From positions 1,116,001-1,180,000 of the forward strand of contig JAKULF010000001.1 of assembly GCA_022661535.1 (NCBI GenBank): a DNA stretch of 64,000 nucleotides. The letters run 5' to 3'. Shown piece after piece: positions 45,301 through 61,321 of the stretch. The translations under genes and the position numbers were made by a program. The first letter of the stretch is position 1. Every line of letters starts with the position of its first letter. The notes beneath the pieces were generated by a model that searched no databases, had not been told where the DNA came from, and saw only the letters and a program-made list of their open reading frames with translations. The DNA comes from Eutypa lata (lineage: Eukaryota > Ascomycota > Sordariomycetes > Xylariales > Diatrypaceae).

Positions 45301-47780
45301 AGTCCTGTCTTAGATGGATCTGACACGTGAGGATCTAACTGGCGAAATCCCTCGAGGAACAAGCCAATGCATTCCGTGACCAGTTGACACATCTCGATGT
45401 CTGGAGAGCACAACGCTAATAGCATAGTCGTCTCAACTTTGGTTACCGCCGCTACAAACTCCGGTACTTCCCCTGGAGTTACTAAGATTTCCTGCATTGA
45501 GCGTCAGTAAGATTTTGTAGACTAAAACTAGCGATTCTTGCAATCAACTCACCTTGATCGAACCCATAATTAGCAAGCCTCCCTTGATATAGTCATACAT
45601 ATACTTCAGCGCTTCCGGCTCTTCTTGCTGAATGTGTTTATCGCACAATATGTTCACAGTGTGCGCGCTAGTTATAATGTTAGCTCTCAGATTTGGCTGA
45701 AGATGAGCGATTTTTACATACGTCAACTTCCAGAACTTGCCGAGAAACCCTTTGGCATTAATCGCTACGGATTTCCGCAGGGAAGTCAGGATGCGAGTAT
45801 CACTCATTAGACGCTCGCATAATTTACGAGCTAGGTCCCTGATAGTTTCGTCTGTTGCCATCGTGCAGGATATACAAGCCTCAAAGTTCTCCTCGTAGAA
45901 TTGGCCTAGGTCCTCTGTTTTCTTCGGGGGACAATCGAATAAGCTTGTCGGAGAAGCGTTCAAAAATTTCAAGATATTCCAGATCAATGTGCACTTTGAA
46001 GCAACCAATTCTGCTGCTTTTCGTTGATCTTCGGCATCCCCTTCGTACGCGGTTTCACTTATGTCACTCAAGGCCTAAACAAGTCAATAAGAAACGATGG
46101 AGTGAAGTACGTCAAAGGGGGATGTTCACCTTCAGTTGACCTTGCACAAATGGGGCAACGCTGGAAAGCAATGGGCGGAAGCGCTCAGCTTGCGGATGCC
46201 GAGCAAAGAAAGCGCATGCTTGGACGAGGGCGATCTGGAAAACCTGAGGCGCGTTTGGGCGTAAGCATATGTCGGTAAGTTCGACGGCAAAGTTATCGAA
46301 GTTGAGCTCGGCTAGGGTTATGAGGGTGATAGTAGTCATATCTTGATCAAATAAGACGCCATCCGCATGTCGCCCGAAGACAATATCGCGCATTTCATCC
46401 TGAATGTCCAAACTGTAACTGACGAGACCAGCCTCCTCCCCTTCAGGGATGAGGTAGCGTGCAGTGTGGACAGTGCCGACCAAGCAGAAGACTGCTGTCT
46501 CGTTTCCGTTCTTAGCTGCCTTCTTGAGGGTTTCAAGAAAAGCGACCTTCTTCACCAAAGCACCACTCTTGGTATCCCGAAAGTTACAGGCCACCTCAAA
46601 GACTTCGGGCTGCAGTAGTAGCAAAGTCATCTGCAAAGGGAAGAGCATCATCCTCCGCCTGCCTGTCTCCACGATGGTTTGCGCCATGTCGAAAAAGGTG
46701 TCGGCACCAGGGATCTTATTATGGTGAAAATGTAACCTGGCGTAGTCCTCAGGATAATGGCCGAACCATTTGCTAATTATGATAGGCACAACGTGAGAGA
46801 TAGCACACTGGAACGGTTTCCGAAAGTGGAGGAAATTGGAGCATAGCTCTTGTATAACCTGGCCCAGCTTCTGCGCATCTACCCAAATGCTGTTGAAAAG
46901 GGCGATGGTGACTAGGTTGGATCTCTCGTCTTCGATCATGGCTGCTGTTGGAACTGTGCCTCCTTGCATGGATGTCGACGAGTTTCGTATCCTCATGATA
47001 ACAGACCGAAGGTAGTCGAAAGTGGCTGGCCAGTTTGAAGCTGTCACAAACTCGATGATGCTATTGATGTGTCGGTCGGTGATAAGAACAGGACCTTGAT
47101 AGGTTTGAGAATCTTCCGGAAAGTCTTCAGAACTGCTCGAAGAGGTCACTCTGCTAGACGGCGGCATTACAAGGGGGTCGAATATCATCTCGGCAGTTTC
47201 CTCGTCTAGAATAAAACGGGCGGGAATGTTGACATTGTCGGGAATGGGACCTCGTAGAAGCCGGAAGTGCTCGAACATCCTCGACACGAAGTCATTCTCG
47301 ACGGGCTCGGGGATGGGACGCCCCGATACCCAGATTCCGTCCCCATTGGCTTCTGCAGCTGGCGAATTCTTTTGTAATGCTTTCCAATGAGTGCGACAGC
47401 AGTCGGAGGCGAGGGCTAAGATATAGGTCTCGGATGCGACGATATGAGGTGGATGGCTGGAGAATAACTTGTAGGGTCTGCCGAGATCCTCCAATACGGA
47501 TAATAACTGGTCGAGAACAACGTCTATGCATGTCACACTGATTTCTAACAGGGAGTTGCGAGTGAGCACAACGAGGTCGTCTTGGGGTGCTTGGTCGCGA
47601 AGGCCGGTACGGTGCGGGAGCTACAAAGCGGAAAGAGAGAGGAGAGAGTCAGCCCAGACGTCACACGTCGCAACAGCACGTCGCACATAATGTTTTAATA
47701 AATAATAAATAGATGCTTATGTTTACCCTAGTGGCAAGCCTTTCGACCAAACAACCCACAAGGCCCGCATCGCTATTCAT
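39301..47780 (-). CDS. Neurofibromin/IRA-type Ras GTPase-activating protein
   Basis: Eleven exons on the minus strand: 47780-47727, 47620-46130, 46074-45553, 45491-43953, 43892-43443, 43394-43107, 43055-42591, 42508-42336, 42282-41606, 41547-39702, 39574-39301; about 2592 aa, as expected for NF1/IRA. It speeds GTP hydrolysis by Ras and so shuts off Ras-cAMP signalling. The RasGAP domain (~1190-1450) shows LLTHDMTLAVAI, ILRRNCVATK with the arginine finger near residue 1263, and FIFLRFFCPAIV. A Sec14-like CRAL-TRIO region (~1500-1640: DGLSIICIILRHID, HKPFGLLIDATCY) and a PH-like region (KVGSQFIQVTTAKKQEV) follow, as in neurofibromin. Large alpha-helical arms flank these. Introns are 48-107 bp. 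The 3' end is uncertain: the ORF stops at 39301 after VSLF, but GAG|GTGAGT at 39316 is a strong donor and a short terminal exon may lie downstream. Confidence 0.92.
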
Positions 47781-50734
47781 CTTGCCGTCGTGCTACTGAT
47801 ATGCCTTCGGGTCGCGATGGTGGGGATAATCGACATGGTTGTTACGCTCTCGTCATGGGCGTTAATGGTTATGTTATATAGGTAAGTACGAAGTAGCTTG
47901 GTAACAAATGCGAACGAACAAGCACACCACACGAGAGGAGACGAGGGGATCGCAAGAGATGGGAGCAAAGAATTTACTGGATTATGTAGGAGGTATGAGG
48001 TATGATAAGATTTGTTGATTCTGATTATGGTCGCGGCCACCATGCATGCTATGCTTAGGTATGCTACGCTATGCTATGGTTAAGCCAAGTGAAGGGAATG
48101 GATGGTGAATGGTCTGTCTGGTACAGGGCCAGAGGGTGTCGTCGTAGTCGTACCTACAATTTGCCTACAATTCGGTTGAATTCGAGCTAACCTTAGAAGC
48201 TCAAGACCTCCTCATCTCGTCTCGTCCCGCATTCAAACCCTTGAAGCGATAGATCTATGAAGGTACGGTACCGGTAGGTATGTATTGTATTGTGGGGCTG
48301 CGGTAATGTCGTTAGGGGCGCTTGTCTTATATTGTGTAATCATTACAGGGTTTAGGTCTGTGTCTGTATGGGGTACCTGAGTTAATAAAGCGATAAATCA
48401 TCGTGAGTACCGTGAACATAACACTTAACTATCAGATGGCTACCGAATTACTATATGGATGTATTGCTTTATATGCCTATACCTACCGACGTATGAAATT
48501 AGAGCAGGCTGGCTCCTAGCAGACAGTTACCCAAGGGAAGGGTGTAATAATATATTGTGCGTCTTTCGAGTTACATATGACTGGTTCTGTCATATTTTGC
48601 AGTTCTTGTGCTTCCCGACGTCTAGGTACTTCTCTGTGTAACTGGTTAGTTACATGGGCCAGTAGATGTAACTACGAAACGCTGTGGATCTTTAAGCTCC
48701 CCCAGCTTTCGATCTCGAGACAAAATGCATACATAATATGTGCTGTACTATAGGTAATATACTCAGCATACATATATATCTAGAAATATTTTCAATATAT
48801 CTTGTATGTAGACCACGTGCTCACTACAACCGCCAGGCTGGATGGGGAGCAGCACATAAATGTGTGTGGGTAGGGGGGGCTAAAATGGTAGGTAATTATA
48901 TACATATGGAAGACTTGATAATGTCAAAGCGACAGAGGCCAGCTAGGACGGCCTTGCTAACGTGTGGAGTGCGCCTATGATACCTATCACCACAGCCCAC
49001 GAGGCTATCGATGGAGGAGGGCCCACGCTCTATCGTATGCCGGCTTGAAGACTACATGTTAGTATTCATATTCTGCAGTTTTATCAGCCATTGAATAGAA
49101 GCCATAGCGGGGACAACTGTTGACCGCACTGCCGCATAGGTAGTCACCTACATACGATATAATTAGGCAGGAAGGTCGGTAGGTAGGTAAACAAGCTTCA
49201 TATAGCCTAAGCCTGTTGGGTAAGGGAAGGGCTTCGTATGATATCTTTATTTTTATCTATGCCGTGCATAGTTACATATACTTATGAGGGGGCTGTGAGG
49301 GATGAGCGGGAGACCAATATATGTTGTAGTAGGACTCACCCATGGAGACAAGACGTGTAAGGTAGATCAACCATGCAAGAAATACAGTATTACTGTATCA
49401 CATCGGTACAGTCCATGATATCTATGCATGTACGTATGTATGTATCACAAGCTTGACCGGCATCATCAATCCATGTGGTTTTTTTTGTCCATATTGATAA
49501 ATCCAGCCTAAGGTAACGGCGTTTACCGAGCTTATTCGGGATCGCACAACGGTATCGAGAATATCACGTGTGTACGTATGTATTTCCAAGCGGAGCGTTA
49601 CAGGGCCTAATTCCATCCGAAACATGCCAAAGCGGAAAAGTGATGGTTTAGGTGCGCTAGGAGAAGAGGCGATCGTGAAAAGCGAGCAAGGGCGACAAAA
49701 TCGAAAATCAAAGTGTCGAACGCTAGAACGAGAAAAAAAATGTCGATCATTCAAGAACGTGTAACTAGGAGGGAGTTAGTGGTTTTTGGGAAGTTACAGC
49801 GCTGGAAAGTACCAAATTGTAGGGAGCTCAGTGCTGGGCTGGGGTGCTGATCCTATTGCGGGGTCTTCTTAGACCCTTACTTAGCAGCTTAGCTTTCACA
49901 CTAGCGGGACAGGTATCTTTAACATGCATCAACCGTGTGGATTAACTGAAAATGGTGGTTATTGTTAAAACATATGTACGTAGATGCATCCTTCATATTG
50001 ACATACCACCGTCATAGCACATCAACAATATTCAGGATAGCATAAACGATAAGTTCAACGATATACAAATAGAGCAGTGACATCTTTAAGGCATAGTAAG
50101 TGCATGACCGGAACTGTAGAGTCCCGGTTGAATGTACTGTAGCTACGATTCTCACGAACGATACGTAACCTAACCCTCTCGTCAACCCCTGAAAATACTA
50201 GAAAACCCTAGCCCAATACCGCCGCAGTACGCACGCACTTGCAGAAGATATAATAGTTACATACTTCTAGGTACCTACATACATACATATGCGGCCTGGC
50301 GGCCCTACCTAGCGAAATCGTGCCATACCAAATGTGGATCAATTCTACATGATAGTCAATTCAAGCTACATACGCTATTCACTCACCGCATTTACATATT
50401 TATGTAGGCCATCCATCCATCCATCCATCCATCATATGGACAACTCAACTTGCAGAATATTGCATTTTATAAACGTATCATGAACAGGCAAGGAACACTC
50501 GTGATGCTGATATGATACTTAGAGCCTCTATTACTGGCTAAGCCTACCGAACTACCGGCACGCACAGGTGCAACATTAGCTAGGTAGGCAGCAGCAGATA
50601 TATAAATAAGACGAATGCTTGGTATAGTACAGTTATGCCATTGGTGAGACCCAAATACGTCATCCCATGTCAGAAATATCACATTGATAGCCCGCATTGC
50701 AGCATGCATGATGGTGGCGGTGGTGGTATCTGGC
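47781..50734. other. Long intergenic region with microsatellites
   Basis: Almost 3 kb with no supportable gene, upstream of the RasGAP and downstream of the Rat1 gene. It contains ATGCTA/TATGCT-like near-repeats at 48045-48085, TACGTATGTATGTAT at 49430-49445, short TAGG/CTACC motifs (48272, 49180, 50270), TACATACATACATA near 50276-50289 and a CATC microsatellite at 50408-50434. The large size fits a regulated promoter for the RasGAP gene, but no sites could be proved. Confidence 0.5.
50408..50434. repeat. (CATC)n microsatellite
   Basis: About six tandem CATC units downstream of the Rat1 stop codon. Confidence 0.8.
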
Positions 50735-53700
50735 CTATCTATAGTCCCGGCCCCCACCTCTGTAACCCCTCCCACTACCATTGCTATTGCCATTGTCGTA
50801 CGGACGCCGGTCTCTGTCACGTCCGCCCTGGCCTTGCATGGGAGGGGGCCGGTTGTATTGGCCCCCATAGTTGTTGTAACCTGGCGGTGGCGGCGGCGGC
50901 TGTGCGGCGTAGCCGCCATAGTTCCCCCCTCCGTAACCACCACCGTAACTTCCCCCGTATCCATAACCATCGCGCCCGGCACCGCCGCCGCCGCCACCGC
51001 CGCCGTGATGAGCTGGCGGAGGTGGCGGCGGGATACCAGCACCAAATCCCGGAAATCCAGGGGGCGGTGGTGCCCACCCGGAAGCAGTCCCGGGAGCGGG
51101 GACAGGAGGAATCGGATACGTATTCTGACGGTTGGAATAATTCCCCTGATACGGCGCACCTCGATCCGAACCAGACCGATCTCTCCTAGAATCAGGTCCA
51201 TAGTTGAATTGGTCACGTCGGTTTCCATTGTTCTGACGGTTGAATGGTACGCCTCCATAGCTCCGTCCAGAATTCCGTAGCTTTCCTTTCAGTTCATCAA
51301 TGTCGTACCGATTTAAGGCAGGTGTCGGAGGTGCTACCCCCCGCAACAACATAGATTTGTGGGAGTGAGCGCCGGCCGGCATATCGTAGAGAACACTTTT
51401 TAATACGTTAGCTAAGGGACTTTAAAACATCAATCACTTGGTTAATAGGAAATAGAACTTACGTCACGGATCGATCATCCTCCAGATCACCCATACCCTT
51501 CCTTTCCAAGGGATATTCCAAAGGTCCATGCGGCAGATAATCCGGCATCTTCTCAACTTTTCCGGATAGACCTTGGCTTAGTCGTGGGTTTAACTTGAAC
51601 TTCGGTGCTCCTTGTTTCTTCGAATAGAAATTGTGGATGATGTCGTCGTAGAGCTCCTGGTTGGCTTCGGAGAGAAGAAGAACCTCCCTTCCAGGTTCAT
51701 TGCGAGCTACGTCTTCTGGCTTTAGGAGAGGATACTTCTTCTCAATCTCGGCTAGTAATCGTGGCATTTCGATGAAAGGAAGAAGCGCTACTCCCTGCCA
51801 AGCCATCTTCTTCCCGTTGAGGTCTATATCGAACTCCTCGGGATAGAAGTCAATGATTGGGCTGTTTGGATCTGTCATCAGATCATGAAAGATGGGAGGC
51901 AGCACATGTTTTGAAGCTGCAGGCTGAACGCTCATGAGCTGTTCGAATGGCCTTGCAGTCCGTCCCGGTTCAAAATTGACGCTCATCTTGCCAATGTCCA
52001 CGAAGTCCTGTGCGAAAGGAGCATAATGATATGGGTAGAACCATTCCCACGAAGGGCATCCCTGGTAGTAGTACTGCAAGACCCAGGCCAGGCCCTCCAC
52101 GTACGAGCGAGCAACCTTATGGCGGAACTCGATATCTTTTGGATCCACGTGGAACTTTTGCTCATAATACCTGTCAGCGTAGCCCTCCTCCCACAATCGC
52201 ACACTGTCGCCAGCTTCGGGCTCCTCCTCGTTACCACCGGTTGAGCTGTTACCCGGAGTACTGGCATCGTCATTCGCCATCATGGACGCCTTACGCTTTC
52301 CAAGTGCAGAGGGCGGCTGAGGATCAGATCCGTTGGCATTATTAGGAGTCGCGTCATTGTTCGAGTCATCCTTGTCAGAGCCATTGCTATCAGCTTGCTT
52401 TCCCATCAGTCCTTGTATTTTACTCTTCAGAACGGCAGCAGCGCTTTTGTTAGCGTCATTAGCACTACTTGAAGCTCTGTTGACGATCATATTATGCGTG
52501 AGGTTCTCCGGAAGGCCAGCAGGCATCCCGTTCTGGGCGTTCGCTCCCTGGTTGTTTCTATTGTTGTTACGCCCGTTCCTCTGTTCTTCCTGTAGCTTTC
52601 TCCTCTTAAAGCCAGCTTCTCGACGGTCATCAGTCTCCTTTCGACGTCTAAAAATCGCGTCTTCTTGCTTCGCAAGACCATTGAGAATAAGCTGGGCTCT
52701 TTCAAGATCGATATGACCATCCTTAGTCACAAAGCCACCCATGTAAGGCAAGTTGTCTCGCCAGATTGCGGTAAGCGTATCGATAGAATTCTCTCGAATC
52801 TCTAAAGCGGGTAGATGGGGTAAAAAGTCGTTACCCACGAAGCAAAACATGAAGACCCAATCATCGATAGCTCGTTCCAGATCAAATCGAAAAGGCAGCC
52901 CTGGAACATCTAACTCAACAGCAAGGTACTCACGCAAGACCGAGACATGGAGCCAGATGAAAGGCTTGAGAGGGGGTGCCTTGCCGTCCTTCTCGTCAAA
53001 CTCGCCTTGTTTCTCTTTCGCTTCACCACGACAGTTTCTTGCATCATGACCCTTCTGGCCACAGAGCTTGCATATTTTAGCCCGAGAGTCCTGGGCGAAG
53101 ACATCTTCACGAAGCACGCGAAAATGGGGTTCGTGGGTAGCTAGACCAAGCATGATCAAATCGGCATCTAAACCGTAAATGACATGGCGGGTATTGGGGT
53201 CATGGTCCGGCGAAGCTCTCTGAGATCGTACGAAGTTCATGATCTTGTGCTCACCCTCTCCAGGCACTGTCGCATCAGAGATGATGATCTTCATCTTGGA
53301 CCAGCCAGGGTCAGTGTTGAGCTTGTAGGCGCACCAATATCTCAAGCTTCCTGCTAGTATGTCCATAAAAGGCGTTCCTGGAGTAATGGAGTTGGAATCG
53401 AATGCCTTCTTCGTCATGGACTCAAGGGTCTCAGGAGGAAGAACACCACCGTTCTGTTGTTTCAGCATCTTCAACAGCTCTTCCTTATCCACTTCCTTCT
53501 CCTTAGCCTCTTGGGCTGAACGGAAACGTCTAGAGCGTTGCTGGTTCATCTTCGCACGAGGCGCGACACCGTCGATAGCGATCATCAATAATTTTCTAGG
53601 GCGGACCATATTGACGACTCGGTCGGTGTACTTGAAGATTTCAAGCATCATCTCTTCTTCATCCCTGGGAGCAGGTCGATCTTCGGGATGCGAACAAGGA

Positions 53701-53879
53701 TGTACGATTCCGTTCATATCGAGATAGAGATTATCGAACTCTTCGCCGTTTGGATTCGGGCGGGTGGTGTCGACAGGTATGACATTGTCATCGATCACAA
53801 TGGGCTGGTCTTCGATAACGGGGGAGATGATTTTGGGGTACTTCTGGGATAACCAGCGAAAGGCAGCGGGAATACCCAT
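50735..53879 (-). CDS. RAT1: 5'-3' exoribonuclease 2 (Rat1/XRN2)
   Basis: Two exons, 53879-51463 and 51395-50735, with a 67-bp intron; 1025 aa. Rat1 is the nuclear 5'-3' exonuclease that processes rRNA and snoRNA ends and drives torpedo termination of RNA polymerase II. The N-terminus MGIPAAFRWLSQKYP, then NLYLDMNGIVHPC and IAIDGVAPRAKMNQQRSRRF, are hallmark XRN motifs with the catalytic acidic residues; VPGEGEHKIM and YGLDADLIMLGL complete the active site. A CCHC zinc knuckle, CKLCGQKGHDARNC (~266-280), distinguishes fungal Rat1 from Xrn1. The tail encoded by exon 2 is Gly/Tyr/Pro-rich with RGG-like repeats and ends GGGRDYR. Convergent neighbours are absent; the start faces the USO1 start across a shared 1.15-kb promoter region. 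Confidence 0.96.
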
Positions 53880-55034
53880 CTTGGCGGTAGAGTGGTCGTG
53901 AAGATTTTATGATGTATCGGAAAGGTGGTGTCGAAGGGTGAAAGGGCATCTACCAAGCTGATGGCAAAACTAAACTACTTTTCTTGAAATGGCCATTCAA
54001 AATGACGACTTATTCAAATACAGAGAAACGCCAGTCTCAATAGAAACAAATCCTATGTAATGCGACAAGAGATTACTGTATATTAGATGATAAGTTCTTT
54101 CGGATGCGATTACCAGTTCAGCTAATTGACGACACTGATAGGCGATGCGATGCAATGCGGTGCGTCTGTTCTGTAACTATCGCGCCGCGCGGGCAAAATT
54201 ACCAAGATTGGGTATTACCTAGTAGAAATGCGAATGACGAGCTGAATTACGCCCTATTTTTGTATGAAGGAAACCTTAATCGTCGCCCATACATCTCACA
54301 TTCAATAGGAGATGAAATGGATGCGGAAACGTAGTTAATGGGAGATGTTAAACAAAGGAAGAAGCCGAATTTTTATTTTTTTACTGATTGATGAGCTAGT
54401 ATGGTTTTGCGCAGCAGCAGCAGCGGTGGCAGCCTTACCAGCTTACTTCATAGTCCAATCAGAATTCGTAATTTTCAAGTCTTAGTTCACTCTCGGCGCA
54501 GCAGCACTGGACAGCTGCCGGGGAACGGAAAGGATTCGTAGCCGCCTCCCGACAGACCTGTACCTAATTGGCTCCACTAGTGTAGCTACATAGTTCACTA
54601 ATGCTAACTCACTGATAGACGGACGATTATGTAAGCAGTTAGACTAAACTCCCCTTAAGATAGAAAATAGCCTTTTAAGTCATATCTAGTTCAGCTAAAA
54701 TGAGATATCCGTGTATGCACTTAGAAGCTATTGTAAATTGGAAACTCGGAAATTCGAATCGATCTGGCCATAGCATCGTCGATTTACACTACATACGAGC
54801 CTTGTAAGCAGCTACAACATTAGAAAACCCCATGTACCAGACAATATTTTTGTGATTTTCCCAAACACTAAACCACGGAAGGAACTTTTAGCATTCCCAT
54901 ATTTACATTTTGTAGCAGTCACTCAGTGCCAATTAACATCATGCAACGCCCGTAGTCGGTAGAGATATAATAACTACCCAACCCAATGGAATGGCCGCCG
55001 TAATACGTGACAACACCAACAATCCTCACACACC
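53880..55034. other. Divergent promoter region (RAT1 / USO1)
   Basis: Both neighbouring start codons point outward, so this 1.15-kb gap carries both promoters. A GCAGCAGCAGCAGCGG run lies at about 54411-54426. No gene is supported; an ORF at 54104-54334 has no recognisable features. Confidence 0.6.
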
Positions 55035-58000
55035 ATGTTCTCCTCCATCGCCACCGCCCCAGCGAAGCAGTCCGTGAGTGACACCATAACTGTCCTCAGT
55101 GGTCGTCTCAGCTCTGCCACTTTGCTAGAAGACCGCCGTGCTGCTATTCTTGGATTGCGGAGCTTTGCCAAAGAATACCCTGCCTCCGTTTCGTCAGGCG
55201 CTTTGAGGAGTCTTATTGGGAGCTTGTCTAACGATGGCGAGGATGTCGATACTGTCAAGGTAGTTCTCGAGACATTGTTGATGCTCTTTAACCCCAACCA
55301 GGAAAGCCCCGAAGCTTCTGAAGAGATCGCCTTATGGCTTGCCGACGAGTTCACCCAGCGACAGGAGAATATCACCTTACTCCTCGACTTCCTCGAGACC
55401 AACGACTTCTACTCCCGACTTTACTCTCTTCAACTCCTTTCCGCCATCCACTCCGCTAGAACCGATCGTACTGAGGATTGTATTGTCGCCGCCCCTCTCG
55501 GCATCCCCAGACTCGTTGCTATCCTCGACGATCCGAGAGAAGCTGTGCGAAACGAAGCCCTCACGCTCCTCACCTACCTGACCCCTTCGTCCCCCCTCAT
55601 CCAGAAAAGTGTTGCTTTTCAAAGCGCCTTCGAAAAAGTATTTGCTGTAATAGCAGGTGAAGGGGGTCTAATTGCCGGCGATAGGGTTGTCGAAGACTGC
55701 CTGCTGCTGCTAGCAAATCTTCTGCGCTTGAATCCCTCGAATCAGTCTCTCTTTCGTGAAGAAGGTCATGTCCCACGGTTGACCGGGCTGCTGGAAGCTG
55801 CATATCATAGCGAGGAGGAAGAGCTAGCACAATGGGCTCAGGAACAACGGAACAGAAACATATACGCTCTGCTGGCAGTGATTCGGTTTTTCCTCATATC
55901 GGGTGCGGAAGGGACGGCTCAGAATCAGGCGGCATTTTGGCAGCATGGCGTGTTGTTTCATGCTTTGCAGCTTGCCTTTAGTCATTATGCTGATATGCCT
56001 ATCAAGGCGGAAGCTCTTAACACCTGCGCTGATATCATCAGAGGTAGCTCAAAGCTTCAAGAGAACTTTGCCCAGCTACAGGTGCCATCAGTGTTAGAGA
56101 CAAGTCCGAAGACGAATGGGCAGGCGGGCAAGGGAAGCCATGCGCATGGCATACCAACAGTCTACGTTATTGACGGCTTGCTTGACCTGACACTTAGTGT
56201 ACCTTCACTCCAGGCATTTGACCTGCGACTAGCCGCATGCCAATGCATCAAATCATACTTATTCAACCATTCTGAGATCCGCCTGCATTTCTTACGAAGA
56301 GCTATTGAGGGGCATACCTCCGGTGCAGACGAGACAGCAAACGTATTGACTACCTTGTTGCAACCTCTCGATAGTACGGCATCCCTTGACCCTTACCGCC
56401 ATTGGTTCGCCGCAGTCGTCGTTATGCATCTCATTTTTGATAACCCTGAAGGCAAAGCGCTTGCCATGGCTGTGACAGAAGGGGATGCCGATAGTGGCGA
56501 AGAGGTAGTCACGAGTATTCAAACCATTACAGCTCATCTTATCAGCGGGCTGTTGAGAGAGGATGACGAGCGGATATTAGTTGGCTATCTGATGTTATTG
56601 ATAGGGTGGATGTTCGAAGACCTTGATGGTGTCGACGACTTCTTGGGTGAGGGCAGCAACATAAATACGCTTGCCGAGACCGTGGTGCGCCATCCTCCTC
56701 ACAGTACCCTCGTCAGGGGCTTGAGTTCTATGCTTCTTGGTACTATATATGAGTTCTCGACAAAAGACTCACCAATATCTCGGACCCGGTTACACTCTGT
56801 GCTCTTATCTAAAGTAGGCCGTGAGAAATATGTCGATTCTTTATCCAAGCTCAGAAGCCATGAACTCATGAGGAACTTCGAGGTCACCCCTCAGAAGCTA
56901 GATGGTTCAGGTGAGCTACCAGAGGTCTTCTTCGATGCGACCTTCGTAGACTTTTTCAAAGACAACTATAATCGTCTGTTGCGAGCAATTGATCGAGATC
57001 CCGGGATGGAGATTTCCGTGGTGACCAACGGTGTGCAGAAGGGCATATCACGGGAGATGGTCGATTCACTACGGGCACGCCTCGAAGAAAAGGAACAAGC
57101 GTTACAAGAAGTGGTGGATGAAAAGACGTCGCTACATGCGAAGTTAGGTCACGAACAAAATGAACTGCGCAAGTCGCAAGAAACCTATGCTGCCGAAATA
57201 GCCCGGATAAAAAGTGTGAACGATGCCATCCAGCGGCGCCACGAAGAAGACGTCAAGTAAGCCTTCTTCTTGATTATCACAGCCATTAAAACCATTGCTA
57301 ACTACTCTAGACGTATCGAAAGCCAGCATCGAGCGAGGGAAGAGGCTCACCAGCGGCAGCTAGATGCTCTGAAGAAAGAGGCAGCCAAATCAGCAGAAGC
57401 GATCCATGCTGAACACCGAAACAAGGAGGCCGAACTCCATAGACAACTAGATTATCTACGCAAGACGGCTGAAACTGAGAAAGAGCGTGCGCAGCGACGG
57501 TTCGAGGGTGAAAGAGCAGACTTGAAGGCCACAATTGCCCGTTTAGAGGCTGCAGAGGCCGAGACGGCTCGTGTGCAACGGCGGACCGAAGCAGAGAAAG
57601 CAGATCTTCAAGCTCACCTCAGCCGTCTCGAGGTCGATTTGATGAAGGTGCGTAATACTACGATCTCGATGGGGTATGTTGCTGATGATGAATAGGCAAA
57701 CAAGGCAGGCAAGGCACATAAGGAGAATGCAGAGGCCCTACAGATAACCTTAGATGAAAACGCTACGAAACTTTCGACAGCAGAGTCCAAAGCCAAGGCA
57801 GCTGAAGAGCAAACTTCCGGACTCGAGACACAATTAACCCAGAGGGATGATGAACTAAACAAGGTATGGGTTCACTATGGACTGCTCGTTCCAGAACAAA
57901 ACATTAATAACATAAAACAACAGACACGCAAGGAAATAAAAAAGAAAGAAGAAGAGAAGGCTGCGACGCAAACAGAACTTGATGATCTTTTGATGGTATT

Positions 58001-58219
58001 TGGTGACTTAGAAGAGAAGGTCGAAAAGTACAAGGTAAGCCGACTGCGAGACACTCTATACAGAAGCATCCGTCTACGGATACCGCGAGAATAGAGAGAA
58101 CTACATATTTAACCTCTTTCTAATAGCAACGGTTGCGCGATCTGAACCAAACGATATCTGACGACGAAGATGATGAGGACGAGGAGGATGACGATGAAGA
58201 AGACGACGAGGTAGATTAA
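55035..58219 (+). CDS. USO1: Vesicle tethering factor Uso1/p115
   Basis: Five exons: 55035-57256, 57311-57647, 57696-57863, 57924-58034, 58127-58219; 976 aa. Introns are 48-92 bp, GT-AG. Uso1 is a peripheral membrane tether that captures COPII vesicles at the Golgi and works with Rab1/Ypt1 and SNAREs. Residues ~20-680 form the armadillo-like globular head (ARM repeats such as GLRSFAKEYPASVSSGALRS, LEDRRAAILG, and the conserved EVFFDATFVDFFKDNYNRL near the head end). From about residue 690 on is a long coiled coil rich in Glu/Lys/Gln/Arg, and the last ~25 residues are a nearly pure Asp/Glu tail (SDDEDDEDEEDDDEEDDEVD), the family's acidic C-terminus. Shorter than yeast Uso1 and close to the size of p115. 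Confidence 0.95.
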
Positions 58220-58697
58220 ATTGCCTTATAGCATCACATCGTACGTAAAAAGCAGGCGGCGGCTCAGGAGTAGGTTTTGATTGTCGAGAAACATTCTGCA
58301 TCATGAGTCTATATATGCTATTCATATATATATCGATACCCAAGCGGCAATTATAGAAGTTTGATGAAGAACCTTCTTACCCCTAAGTATACTTGATTGT
58401 GCAGATACTTAACATCACTCATGCAAGTAGCCGGTATTAGTGATCACAGTAGGCTTTTGATATGCAACTAACCAGACCTCAATCCTCCACTTTTCACAAT
58501 TTCTTCCACTTTTGGAAGAAATTCACTAGTTTGCCCCAAGGCACGTAGGTACGTAGCAAACGTTGGGGTATAAAGTTCCGTTACCTCTCCTGTGAGAATT
58601 TCGATCAATATTCCCAGGTCCCTACCCTAGTATTAAGCAAACGAGATCCATTCACAGCAAAGGGGTCTTATATAAATATATACCAACCAAGACAAAA
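58220..58697. other. Intergenic, PRMT3 promoter
   Basis: Short gap between two plus-strand genes with a TATATA stretch at about 58311-58333. No other feature seen. Confidence 0.55.

Positions 58698-61321
<2,624 letters not shown>

Noticed and set aside
50467..51280. Long ORFs on both strands over the Rat1 tail
   Set aside because: They are shadow frames of the Gly/Pro/Arg-rich repeat; the frame continuing Rat1 after the 67-bp intron is the coherent one.
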